A stretch of 64,000 nucleotides of DNA. Origin: Tetrastigma voinierianum (Eukaryota; Streptophyta; Magnoliopsida; Vitales; Vitaceae). The stretch is taken from NCBI GenBank assembly GCA_016808115.1, contig JAEQBH010000997.1, positions 992,001 through 1,056,000 of the forward strand, given 5' to 3'. The translations under genes and the position numbers were made by a program. The notes beneath the pieces were generated by a model. The model worked only from the letters and a program-made list of their open reading frames with translations, was not told where the DNA came from and searched no databases. Shown piece by piece: positions 22,294 through 33,599 of the stretch (positions are counted from its first letter, which is position 1; each line of letters starts with the position of its first letter).

Positions 22294-25200
22294 TAAAGAC
22301 CACAGGATAACGACCTAATCTTATGGGCCTGGCCAAGCTCTCTCTACTAGCTGTGCCCAATATACATCCCATCCGGGAGGGTATATCGTCAAGTAATCGC
22401 CTCTTGCCTGGGTAACCCCTTAAAAAAGGCATCCGGGTGACCTCTCCTATTTTGAGCAAGAATAAGTCATGCTCATAACTACCCTGAGGGTAGTCGAACA
22501 TTCCTTGGGGCAGAAAATGCTCATAACCACCTTCCCCTTCCGTTTAGGAAGGGGATCATCTACTTTCCATGAAAAGAGAATCGCCTTCCTTAGGGATAAA
22601 ATCAAGAAATCACAGAATAAAAAGGTACGAGATTCCATATCCCAAAAAAAAGAGAGAGCATTTGAATAGTCTAAGCTGAAAAATCTAACTTAAGCATCGG
22701 AGGGGCGATGAGCAGACACCGTCGTTTTCTTGTTTGTTTTGCAGGTTTTCGCTAGTTAGTTGATGCTTTGATGATCCAGTGACTCAGAAAGTTCAGAAGA
22801 CCACACGCTTGATGTTATGTGCTCTCAAGGCGAAAGAGAAAGGTCAAAGTAAAATGAATGTCCTTGTTAAACTACTAATATGGGAGATTTTGTGGTGGCA
22901 TTTCATCCCGCCCGCAGGTCCTTGAGCAGTAAGAGCGAAGAAGCTATCCGACGAGTAAGGTGCTAATGCTAGCAGTCTCCTCTTTATACTAAGTACTAAG
23001 GGTGCCAAAGGCATAAAGCATAAGAAGAAAACTTTCCATTATAATAAAAAAGGAACTCGGGCTCGGTAACGGAATAACTATATCGTATAAAGAAGAACGA
23101 AAACAAATGGTACATTTAGGTGATTACCATATCATCTTGGAATCTAAACTGGGTAAGGATGGGCAGTATCTTATTCCAATCCAAAAAAGTATACCGGGGA
23201 ACTGCCATTTCTCCTCATCCAGTCTAGCTATCCATCCAAGAGCCAGGATTCACTCCAGCTGGAGTCTTTATTGTTGCAAAGCCGTTCAAGCCTAGACTAT
23301 AAGATACCTAAGAAAAGAAGGGAGATAAAGCTAGGCATTCCTAGGAAGAAAACCTTAAGAGGAAAGACTGATTGTTACATGAGAAGGTACGTACTGTCAG
23401 AACGAAAAGGGGAACGAACAAGCATTCATCTCTACCTCTCCAAGCGATTAGTACCAAGTTGATCTTCTTTTTGGAAGAAAGACCACGAACTATCACGGAT
23501 ACCTCAATAGGGTCTCTTCTTTCTTTTCTAAGGTATGCCACCTGTCTGTGAGTCTCGCCTACTCTACTAAACTACTATGATTTAAGATTCAAAAGAAGAC
23601 GCACCTGGGATCGGATACATCTTCAATCCTTGAATGTCGGTTTTGCCTTTGAGTCAGTCAATCGATGAGAGAAAAAGTCGAGTGGAAGTGGGCAAGGTCC
23701 TTTCCTTTATGAACCCGTAACGACTGGTTCCGGTGAAGAGGTCTCGTTGCTAGAAGTCAATCAATCCACCAGTTCAGTTTCTGATTGAATAGAAAGACCA
23801 ACCCCAGCCCTAGAGAGAAGAAGATGGTTAGATGCTAATTGAAAGAGTGGTAGTTTTATTCATGATGACCGGGTGGCTCTCTTTGCCCTTTCGATCTACT
23901 TCCTAAACCAAAGGAGGATCTAGCTGTGGATGATGTCCCAGCTGGAGAGTTTTTCATATTAATGCCTGCCCTATTGGAGATTCCAACTATAACTATTATG
24001 CATTTATGCATTTTCTTTTTAAAGGACAGGTATGTGACCTTAGGAATTAGGTTCGGGAGTTGCTTTAGCAATTTAAGCTGGCTCCAGGTGTCAGTAATAG
24101 AAAAAGATTCGGAAAGACCATGGAGGTTTACAAACCAGTGCTGTTGGGGAAGCTTCCCAATAAGAAGAAAAAAGAAAATAGGACATGACTAAATCTCTGG
24201 GCTCTTTTTCTGTAAAGATTCTGTTCTTAAAGGGAAATTTCCGCACTCAAAACAGATCATAGAGGTCGGACTTCAGTCGAACAACCTTCTCCCTCCCTTA
24301 CACCGATGAAACTACTCTTGCAAAGTCAAAAGGTAAAGGTTCACGTCTTCGTAACTAATCAAAGCATTGGAATGAAACCGTGGGCTTACAGGTATATAGA
24401 TAGCTAGGTTTTGATTAGATTGAATAGATAAGACCCTCCTATGGAGGCGGTCGGGGTGGGCTAAGCTACTAAGCAGGCTTATTCAGACATGCTTATGGGC
24501 AGTGGGCAGACAGCAGATATTGAGTCAAAACTCTTCCTTAGTGGCTTGAGCTTAGTCGACCTACCTTACGTTGAGGAGCTAAAGACTTTCAGAAAAGAAA
24601 CTGCCATAGATTGCAGTTTACCTGACGTTCTAACAGCTATAAGCCGGATATGGTCTCAGTCAGCTAATCGGAAGGCTTATCCGCACATGATACTATGATA
24701 GCAGTGTTCTGACCTAAAGGTACAGGTCAACCTGTGAGGCCTTACACACTCAGCTTGCAGGAAAACCGTGTCCTAGGCATCATGAATCTAGTCGCATAAA
24801 AGAAGAGCTGCAAAGCACGCTATAAGATATAGACGTTCGACGCTCTTTCCTATACCTATTGGCCCTTTTTCCAGTTCTCTTTCGGTTCTTCACCAAGAAT
24901 TCGAATATAGTAGAAAGTTGACCGCTAAAGAGCTTCTTTCGCTTTTCTTGTAACTTACTCTAGTTTATAAACGTTCTTTGGCTGAGACTTTTTTCCTCAA
25001 CCGGCAGCTTCCACAACTCTTTCAAAGCTAGGTGTAGGTAGCTAAGCTTTTGGTAATGGAGTGGAATTGGAAGTCGAATGAGCAAAGGAAAGTGAAGATG
25101 CTATCTCCTACTCGAGCTAAAGGACCTCTTCTTCCTCAAGATCTGCTGGGTTTGCACCTCCTTCTTTCTCTTTCTTTTTCCCGGCTTGCCCGCCAATTCT

Positions 25201-25792
25201 TTTAGGAAGACAGTCCTTATTTGTCTTTATACGTACCTAACCTTTATGAGTAACTGAGCTACCTGGGCTACTCTACTACTATTAGAAGTAGAAGCATTCC
25301 TCCCTTCGTGCTCTACCTTTCTCGGAAGTCCTTCTCTCCTAGCTTTCAAGCGAGACAGAAGAAGGCAACTCAACTAAGAGTCACTCATTCCTATCCGTAC
25401 TTTAATTGAATTGACTTCCTCTTAAGCCGATAGAAAGGGTTCAGATTCTCTTTCTGATACCTCAACAGCTAATAATACAGCTAGAGCTACTCTTTCCTCA
25501 ACCGGGATCCTTACCTATCTTGCTCAGCGGGACTTTCATTTACATCCGATCCTTTATCTCTTTCATATGAGACTTCCTCTAACTCTTACTTTCTTCTAGA
25601 GAATAGGAATTACGTCAACAACTATTGAATTCTTTCGGCTACTCCTTCGTCTTAGCCTTCCGTTGATGCTACAGCAAAAGAGATTTATTTATCTTCTGAT
25701 ACGGGTACTATAAAGATAGAATTGAAAGTTGAATGTTGAGTGGAATTGATACCCGCGGGTAAACCAACTTCTTCTTTTGATGAAAAGTACGA
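22294..25792. other. Mitochondrial-like DNA, no recognisable gene
   Basis: Dense in AAGAAAG/CTTTCTTC motifs with balanced composition, and without LTR landmarks. Small open frames (for example 22469-22669, 23107-23295, 23926-24192, 24489-24698 on plus; 22271-22501 on minus) show no domain I recognise. I looked for fragments of cox, nad, atp, ribosomal-protein and tRNA genes and cannot point to one. The 25380-25792 part has a repetitive 'acagctagagct / gatactgaga' flavour that resumes at 32388 on the other side of the copia element. Confidence 0.4.
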
Positions 25793-25797
25793 GTGCG

Positions 25798-26145
25798 TGT
25801 TAGAATGTTCCATATGTTTAAAGTTTAAATTTAAAATTTGAATATCCCACATTTTCTAAAACACCTATTCCTCAACCCTTGCATCTTTTTAGGAGGCCAA
25901 TGATGGTCTAAGTCTTCATAAAGAAGAGACATTGCACGTTTTTAGTCCTTAAGCCTACTCAGATATACAGAGAAAATTCACCATCAAGTTATTTTCTTGA
26001 GAAGGGTTAAGAAGAACCAAAAGTGTATTCCAATTTCTCTATTTGTCAATAATGGCTAGAGGTATGTACATCTTGGCATTTTGCTTCCACATATGATATG
26101 ATTTTGTTGTTGGTATCTTCATATGATCAAATTACTTGATTTACA
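25798..26145 (+). mobile_element. 5' LTR of the copia element
   Basis: TGTTAGAATG...GATTTACA, 348 bp, collinear with 32042-32382 with scattered substitutions and a short indel near 25985. Confidence 0.85.
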
Positions 26146-27754
26146 TTTATATCGTAGCAGCAGGTGACTAATGCTTTGTTTAAAATTCTTTCTTTAGGTT
26201 TAGGAAAATTTCTTGTCTCAAACCGCTAGAAAGGTGAAATATTTAAACGTGTATAAAGTTTAAACAATATCGCTTGAAATTCAGTTTTGGGTGCTTTCAA
26301 AATTAGAATTATGAATATATTTATTCAATATGGTTTTTACATTTTTTAATGTAAATAAAAGGGTAAGAAATTCTAGAAAAAAACATGTTTATGGAAACCT
26401 TTCATTTCCCTTTAAACATGGTCGACAAAAAAAAAAAACAAACAAACAACAGATGGTTGAAGATGACTCAATTCATGACTGCTGGGCCTATCCAAATGCT
26501 CATGTATACAAATCGTTTTTTATTGACAGCTATTTTAAGCCTATCTTGGGCTATATTCTTGTAAGGCCTAATGGACCTTTTAAGCCCATCTTGGGCCATA
26601 TTCTTGTAAGGCCTAATAGACCAAATTCCATTTACAATTTAGTGGGCTGCGCCTCTACCTAGCTTCCTACGTTGTGCTCTGTGCCCCATCATGGATTGGA
26701 TCGTGCTATAGGCTATTGCAGCTTGATTTTGTCAGAGCCTCGCCCCTATTTAGTTGCAGGGGTAGTTTGGCTACTAGTGCCCTGTTAGGTTGAAGGGACC
26801 ATCCAGGGCCTGTTTGGTTACAGGGCTACTAATGGCCCATTGGGATAGCCTATTTGGATTTAGGATAACTCCGTATGTTTGGCTGCAAAGATAGCCATTG
26901 AATTCTAAATTCATAAAATTTGTGTCTAAAGGGATTTGAACCTAAAGACCTCTTAGTCTTAATATAAGTCCTCCACCACCAAGCTAGATGTGAAGTTGTT
27001 ATTAGTTTTACATTGGTTTTCTTTATAAAGATTGATGGCTATTAGCAAACTTTATGAAAAAGTGTTGCCAACTCGAATTAAACACAAGTATTCGGACTTA
27101 ACTCAGCAATAATTTCTACTAATGAACCAGATGTTTGATTGATATTGATGTCAACTACAGCTGATTTTATGTTTAAAATATAAGAATTAAATCTCTCCAA
27201 TATATTAAATTTGTTGTGATTATTTGTATGTGTATAGCTCTTACATACAAAAATTATTAATTTGAATGATAATCTTATTGTTTAAATTGCTTAAAGTTTT
27301 TGCAATAATGTTTAGTGATCGGCAGGTTTCTTTAATACCAAGGAATAGCCACAACATCCTTAATTAGTTAAAATTATATATTAAGTTTTAAGATCATTTT
27401 AATTACATTAATTGTAATAATCATATGGAATGTGATAAATCTCATCCCATAGGAATTTTTATTATATTTTGTATGGTTAATTAGGATGAGATATCAAACT
27501 ATATTTTCTAATTTTCCCACAAAGATTAGGAAAATGAACTTGATTTGATAGTTTTATCATAAGATTCTTTAAGACAAAATGAATAAGACTTTAGCCCCTA
27601 GGCAAGTTTTATGTCACTAGATTTATGATTTAAAAGCATGATTTACATTGGTAAAACATGATATTATAATTTTGCCTCAATCCTTGATTAATAAGCATGT
27701 ATATTTAAAATATTGAAGTTATTCAACCTACGAACATTTTTGACATTTAAGTGT
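26146..27754 (+). other. Primer-binding site and unusually long copia leader
   Basis: TATATCGTAGCAGCAGGTG just after the LTR resembles a damaged initiator-Met-tRNA primer-binding site. About 1.6 kb then separates it from gag, far longer than the short leader usual for copia. The stretch includes a 45-bp tandem duplication (26531-26620) and degenerate repeats of CCTGTTTGGTTACAGGGCTA type (26738-26910), suggesting that a small non-autonomous element or duplicated sequence landed here. There is no gene: the open frame at 26330-26662 just spans the duplication. Confidence 0.5.
26531..26620 (+). repeat. 45-bp tandem duplication in the copia leader
   Basis: Two near-identical units, each with TTTTAAGCC(T/C)ATCTTGGGC(T/C)ATATTCTTGTAAGGCC split across copies; they differ by a few transitions. 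Confidence 0.75.
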
Positions 27755-28512
27755 GATATTCCCGAACTAAGGGGTGATAACTATAAGGTATGGAAGGAGA
27801 GAATTCTTTTGCATTTGGGATGGATGGATATTGACTGCGCTATAAGGAAAGACGAACCTGACCCTATTACCGAAACCAGTACTGCATAAGTTGTTTGTCT
27901 TTATGATAAGTGGGAGAGGTCCAATCGCCCTCCGTGATGCCCCAGTAAAGCGACCTAAGATATCTTCGGTATTTCTCCGGGTTCCGTCGAGCAAATTGAT
28001 AAAGTCAAACCACTTCTGAAAGCCATCGATGATTAGTTTGTAACTTTTGACAAAGCTCTTGCTAGTACCTTAATTATGCAATTTTCATCCACCCCAAATG
28101 CAGCCGGGATAACAGGAATGCGTGATCATATCATGTGCATGAGGGATATAGCGGCTCAACTTAAGTCATTAGAAGTTACCATGTTAGACACTTTCCTTGT
28201 TCACTATAAATTGAACATTTTGCCCCAACAATATAGTCCCTTCAAAATCTCTTACAACACACATAAGGATAAATGGTCAATTAATGAGTTGTTGACCATG
28301 TGTGTGCAAGAAGAGGGAAGGTTAATGATGGAAAAGGGCGAAAAGGTTAACTTGACCACTTTTGGAAAGAAAAGAAAGGATCAAGCTAAAAGAAATGGAA
28401 AGATTCATGTTCAACCAGACATAAAGTCAAAGTGTTTTTTCCGTAAGAAGAAGGGACACATGAAGAAGGACTACTTAAAATTTAAGATCTGGCTTGATAA
28501 GAAAGGTACTTA
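27755..28512 (+). pseudogene. gag: gag of the copia element
   Basis: Reading starts near 27755 with IPELRGDNYKVWKERILLHL, the typical N-terminal 'G.NY..W' block of copia gag (UBN2 type), then hits stops around 27886-28030 and resumes as an open frame at 28076-28513. That piece reads MRDHIMCMRDIAAQLKSLE and ends in a nucleocapsid knuckle, CFFRKKKGHMKKDY, in which the second and last Cys of CCHC are replaced, so zinc binding would be lost. Gag would form the particle that packages RNA. It is followed after one stop by the protease region. Confidence 0.75.
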
Positions 28513-28540
28513 ATTTTCTTTTGTCTGTTTTGAATCTAAT

Positions 28541-29095
28541 ATGGTTAATGTTAATCATAACAAATGGTGGATTGATTTTGGTTCTACAATCCATGTTTCA
28601 AATACCTTACAGTGTATGCAAAACCTAAGGAAGCCAGTGGGAAGTGAACAATGCATCTATTCAGCAAAGAAGATGAGTTCACGGTGGAAGCTATTAGCAC
28701 TCAAGTACTTTGTATTAAATAGCTGCCATTTTAGAATTGAAAAGACACTTTATGTTCCAAGTTTCTCTAGGAATTTAATTTCAATTTCAAGACTTGTACC
28801 TTTAGGATTTTCCTTTAACTTTACAGATTCGGGTTTTAGTATATCTAATAAATCCAAAGTTATTGGTTATGGTGCATTGTCTGATGGTCTTTTCCATATT
28901 CAATTACATAATGATGTTACTTATATTTCTATGCATTTTACTGCTGGATTAAAAAGATGTGTTATGAATAAGGAATCCTCTATGTTATGGCATCAGAGAT
29001 TGGGACACATCTCCATTGAAAGAATGAAGAAATTGGTTAATGATGGGGTACTTAGTACTTTGGATTTTGCTGATTTTGATACTTGTGTGGATTGA
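28541..29095 (+). pseudogene. Protease and GAG-pre-integrase region of the copia element
   Basis: WWIDFGSTIHVSN (from 28565) is the copia aspartic-protease active-site block, but the D-S-G triad reads D-F-G, which would impair catalysis. The frame continues to SMLWHQRLGHISIERMKKLV, the HXLGH zinc-binding 'GAG-pre-integrase' domain, near residues 146-165. It ends at TGA 29093-29095 after DTCVD, where the CXXC of the zinc finger should be, so the finger is truncated. Confidence 0.75.
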
Positions 29096-29755
29096 TTAAG
29101 GTTAAGCAAACCAACAAGTCTAAAAGGGGTGCAAAGAGGAGCACAAACATATTAGAGATTATACATACTGACATTTGTTATCCTTACATGGATGCAAATG
29201 GTCCAAAGTACTTTATCACCTTCATAGATGATTATTCACGATACATGTATCTCTACTTACTTCATTCCAAAGATGAAGCTTTAGGTGCCTTTAAAGTTTT
29301 AAGGTCATGGAGAATCAATGGAAATATATTAAGATCGTGAGATCAGATAGAGGTGGAGAGTACTATGGTAAATACACAGAGAATGAACAAGCTCCTGGTG
29401 CATTTGCGAAGTTTCTTCAAGAAAATAGGATTGTTGCCCAGTACACTATGTCTGGTTCTCCGGATCAGAACGGTGTGGCAGAAGAAGAAACTGAACTTTA
29501 ATGGACATGATAAGGATTATGAGGAGTAATACAAAACTACCTCAATACTTGTGGTCTAAAGCTCTAAAGACAGAAGTGTATATATTAAATCGAGTTTCAA
29601 CTAAAGCTGTCCCTAAGACGCCTTTTGAGTTATTTAAAGGTTGGAAACCAAGTTTGCAACATATACGCGTTTGGGGATGCTTGTCTGAAGTGAGAATTTA
29701 TAACCTACAAGAAAGTATTAGACCTGGGCGACCATTACTCGGTACTCTCTATTGA
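29083..29755 (+). pseudogene. Integrase core of the copia element
   Basis: Three overlapping frames form the rve core: IHTDICYPYMDANGPKYFIT with FIDDYSRYMYLYLL (29083-29340; first catalytic Asp in HTD), then IVRSDRGGEYYGKY (29307-29501; second Asp in SDRGGE), YTMSGSPDQNGVAEEETEL with the third catalytic Glu, and LMDMIRIMRSNTKLPQYLW-like sequence (29501-29755) ending at VWGC. The protein would join cDNA to chromosomal DNA. All three catalytic residues survive but the frame shifts at about 29310 and 29500. Confidence 0.8.
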
Positions 29756-29967
29756 TATGCTGAAAAGTCCAAGGTATATAGATTTTACTGTCCATCTCTA
29801 TAACATTAAGATCAGGAACAAGAAAATGAAAATTTCTTTGAAATGACTTGATTAGTGGGAGTGATCAGTTTCTGGACATTGTTTATGAGAAGGATCATTA
29901 TGAAGGTCAACCCTTTGGTTCAAGTGATAGATTGATTGTCATTCACACCCCTTAAGTACAACTGAAT

Positions 29968-30976
29968 GTGAGACAACCAATTCCTGAAGTTCCACATATT
30001 GTTGATATTGATCCTATAGATCAAGTTGCCAATGAAGAAATTCCGGAAATTGTTGAACAACCAATTGAGCAACAGGTTGATCACCAACAAATTCCTCAAG
30101 AGAATGATGAAGCGACATTAAGAAGATCTATAAGAGTTAGGAAATCAGCAATACCTAATGATTATATAGTGTATTTACAAGAATTAGACTATAACATTGG
30201 AGCTGAAAATGATCCCGAAACGTTTTCACAAGCCATGAGTTCTAAGGAATCTAACTCATGGTATAGTGCCATGAAAGAAGAATTGACTTATATGACATCT
30301 AACCGAGTTTGAGATCTCGTTGAGTTGCCTAATGGTATAAAAGTTGTTGGATGTAAATGGGTCTTTAAAATAAAAAAGGACTCACTGGGCAACATTGAGA
30401 GACATAAGGCAAGACTCGTTGCCAAAGGATTCACTCAAAGGGAAGGGATTCCGACTACAACTGAGACCTTTCTCCTCAGATCTAAGAAAGATTATCTTCG
30501 AATAATCATGGCATTGGTTGCCCATTTTGACTTTGATTTACATCAAATGGATGTGAAAAAGGCATACCTTAATGGTAATCTAGAGGAAGAGGTTTACATG
30601 AAACAACCTAAAGGATTCTCCTCTAGTGAAGGTGAGCATTTAGTTTGCAAGCTTAAGAAATCCATTTATGGATTAAAACAAGCGTCCTGCCAATGGTATT
30701 TGAAATTCCATGAAGTCATAACTTCATTTGATTTTGAAGAACATGGATCAATGTATATACTAGAAGGTCAGTGGGAGTAAGATTTGTTTTCTTGTGTTAT
30801 ATGTGGATGATATTCTGCTTGCAACCAATGATAAGGGTTTGTTATATGAGGTGAAACAATTTCTCTCTAAGAACTTTGATATGAAGGATATGTGTACAGG
30901 CATCTATGTCATTGGCATTAAGATCCATCGGGAAAGATCTTTACAGAGGTCTGCCTCAAGAGACCTATATCAATAA
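29968..30976 (+). pseudogene. Reverse transcriptase of the copia element
   Basis: 29968-30312 is the acidic/Gln-rich linker followed by the start of RT (WYSAMKEELTYM). 30325-30780 carries VVGCKWVFKIKKDS, RHKARLVAKGFTQREG, DLHQMDVKKAYLNGNLEEEVYM and SIYGLKQAS, the standard copia RT blocks. The catalytic LYVDDILLA follows at 30797-30823 after a frame change at 30778. The stop at 30310-30312 and the shift at 30778 inactivate it. Confidence 0.85.
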
Positions 30977-31745
30977 AGTTTTAAAGAGATATAACATGAA
31001 AAATTGTTCACCTAGTGTAGCACCCATTTTGTAGGGTGATAGATTCGATTTGAATCAGTTCCTTAAAAATGATTTTAATCAGAAATATGAAGAATATTCC
31101 ATATGCTTCACCGCCGAGCCTAATGTATGCCTCAAACTGCACTGCACGCATATCGCATTTGTCATTGGAGTATTGTAAAGATATCGAGTAATCCGTGTCT
31201 CGACCATCGAGAGCCGCAAAGAAGGCATGAGATACCTTCATGAACAAAGGATTACATGCTTATGTATAGATCTAATGATAGTTTGGAGGTGATTACCCGA
31301 TTCGCACTTTATCGGGTCGTGTTGATTCTCGTAAATCAACATCTAGTTATATTTTCAAGCTAGCTGATGGAGCTATATCTTGGAGAAGTACGAAGCAGAC
31401 CTTGATTGCCACTTCCACTATGGAAGCCAAGTTCGTATCTTGTTTTGAGGCTAGCTCGCATGGTGTATGGTTAAAGAGTTTCATATCTGGGCTTAGAATT
31501 GTAGATTCTATATCTAGGCCATTGAAGTTGTATTATGATAACTCAGCTGCGATATTTATGGCTAACAACAAGAGTGGAAGTTGAAGTAAGCATATCGAAA
31601 TTAAATACTTAGCCATAAGAGAACGTGTTAAAGAAAAGAAATTGGTCATTGAATACAATAGCACTGAGTCAATGCTTACTGATTCTTTAACTAAAGACAT
31701 GTCACCTAAGTATTTTAAGGATCATATATGGGACTTGGTTCCATG
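30977..31745 (+). pseudogene. RNase H of the copia element
   Basis: 30977-31380 is scrambled. From 31380 the sequence reads SWRSTKQTLIATSTMEAKFVSCFEA, LKLYYDNSAAIFMANN and, after a stop at 31582-31584, KHIEIKYLAIRERV, the order of conserved copia RNase H blocks with the S-T-x-E-A and D-N-x-A motifs. It ends near 31745 (WDLVP then stop). Confidence 0.75.
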
Positions 31746-32041
31746 ATGTAATTTAATTGTATGTAAATTCATTATTTTAATGAAACTCTTATTCAATATG
31801 ATATTTTCTCATATGGTTTTGTACATATTAGATTATTATTATTATTTTGAGAAATATCATAAAGCTTGGACCTTGAATAAACATATGGTTTATTCATTAA
31901 GTTTAGGGGTTTGTGTTAAAGAACTTCATATATTGTAATACATGGAAGATATTACTCACTATAAGAGGACCTATCGCCATGATTTATATATTTAGTTTCC
32001 CCTTGTGGTGGGTGTTAAACTATATGGACCAAGTAGGAGAA
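31746..32041 (+). other. Copia 3' noncoding region and polypurine tract
   Basis: AT-rich stretch without ORF. The purine-rich AAGTAGGAGAA at 32031-32041 directly precedes the 3' LTR and is the likely plus-strand primer. Confidence 0.65.
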
Positions 32042-32382
32042 TGTTAGAATGGTCCATATGTTTAAAGTTTAAATTTAAAATTTGAATCTCCCACATTTTC
32101 TGAAACACCTCTTCCTCAACCCTTGCACCTCTTCAGGAGACCAATGATGGTTTGAGTCTTCAAAAAAAATAGGCATTGCACGTTTTTGGTTCCTAAGCCT
32201 ACTCAGATATATAGAGAAAATTCACCAATTTTCTTGAGAAGGGTTTAGAAGAACCAAAAGTGTATTCCGGTTTCTCTATTTCTCAACAATGACTGGAGGT
32301 ATGTACATCCTGGCATTTTGCTTCCGCATATGATTTGATTATGTTGTTGGTATCTTCATATGATAAGATTACTTGATTTGCA
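32042..32382 (+). mobile_element. 3' LTR of the copia element
   Basis: TGTTAGAATG...GATTTGCA, 341 bp. It is followed by GTGTG, matching the left flank GTGCG at 4 of 5 positions. Confidence 0.85.
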
Positions 32383-32387
32383 GTGTG

Positions 32388-33595
32388 ATTCTGATACAGT
32401 TGATTCATTTACACAAGTTTCTAATGAAACTAAAGATGCTACTAATTTCACTTATGATGGTATTTCACCTGTAAGAGCTACTATTATATCATTTTCAGTA
32501 GATACCTCAATTGTTTAAGCTATTGCATTCTTCAACTATTATTTATCTTTTTTTTTTTGTGTATAAACTACTTTCTATCTTCTTTCCTTTCTCATTGGAA
32601 GATTCATTGAAGTAATTCCACTCTTTCTGGTACAGAAGATAGGGTATTTTTTTCCTCAACAGCAAGTAAATAATAAAGAGCTACTAGAAAGATTGAATTT
32701 GATGCTTCCCCATCAGAAGATATCCCTCTCAGAGGTAATGGAATGCTTGAAGCTAGAATAGAAACTTAACCTTCTAATACAGCTAGTAAAGGCAGATCTA
32801 CTAGAGAATTTACATGGGAATCCAATCCCGATACTGAGACTAATACAGCTAGTTTAGAATAAGTAGGAGTTTAGTTTCATCTTACGAGACTTTCGCAACT
32901 ACTGATTTGACTGAACTTTCTGTTATTTGCCTATCGCTCTAAGAAGAAAACTTTTTCACAACCAAAGAAGAAGGAATATTATCGCTTAGCGTGCCCTAAC
33001 TCTAAGGGCTTATCCTCGCACTTCAACTATCAGGTTGGGAGTATCTTAACTACAAGCTGGCCAACTTTAGATGGTTGAGATATGTGATAGCTCTTTAAAA
33101 GTATATTTACATAAATGATAAGTAAATAAAATGATGAACATTGGAAAGCGATGCACTCGCATAAGCCGGTATCTTATAAGGAAAAAGTAAGCAAAAAGGA
33201 AAAAGCGGTCTTCTACAACTTCAAAGATTTTTAAGCAATCCCTTTCTTTATCGTAATCCTTCCCTTACTAGGTAATATACTCCGGAGGAAAGAAACCCTC
33301 TCGATACTGGGACAACTGCTACGAGGGCTGGCAGGGTAGATCGAAGGAATTAGTTTGAAGGGCTTATGAACGAAAAGGTTTATTAATTACATTAGATGCG
33401 CTTGCTTGCAGAAGGACTCCACAACCCTTAAGACTGACACTACCTTCAAGCTCTCTTCTCTATAGGTCGAGTGAATAACTTTACAAAAGTGTTTCTTATA
33501 AACCAAAAGAGCATTAAAGCACTAGCTGAAAGGAAAGAGTCTTGAAGATTGCGCTTCCTTTTCCTCGCTTTATCGGGTCCGACCAAAGGTTCAGG
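32388..33595. other. Mitochondrial-like DNA (continuation of 22294-25792)
   Basis: The 'ctactaatttcac / acagctagtaaagg' flavour continues from the left side of the copia element, supporting one pre-insertion block. No gene recognised. The right boundary with the retroelement at about 33595 is estimated from a rise in GC. Confidence 0.35.
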
Positions 33596-33599
33596 ATCA

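Larger units (their letters stand above)
25798..32382 (+). mobile_element. Full-length dead Ty1/copia retrotransposon
   Basis: Two ~345-bp LTRs (25798-26145 and 32042-32382) begin TGTTAGAATG and end in CA. Between them the order is primer-binding site, gag, protease, integrase, RT, RNase H and polypurine tract; integrase before RT is diagnostic of copia. Flanks are GTGCG (25793-25797) and GTGTG (32383-32387), a 5-bp target duplication with one C/T difference. The LTRs are clearly more alike than those of the Athila element, so this insertion is probably younger, though all ORFs carry stops or shifts. Confidence 0.85.
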
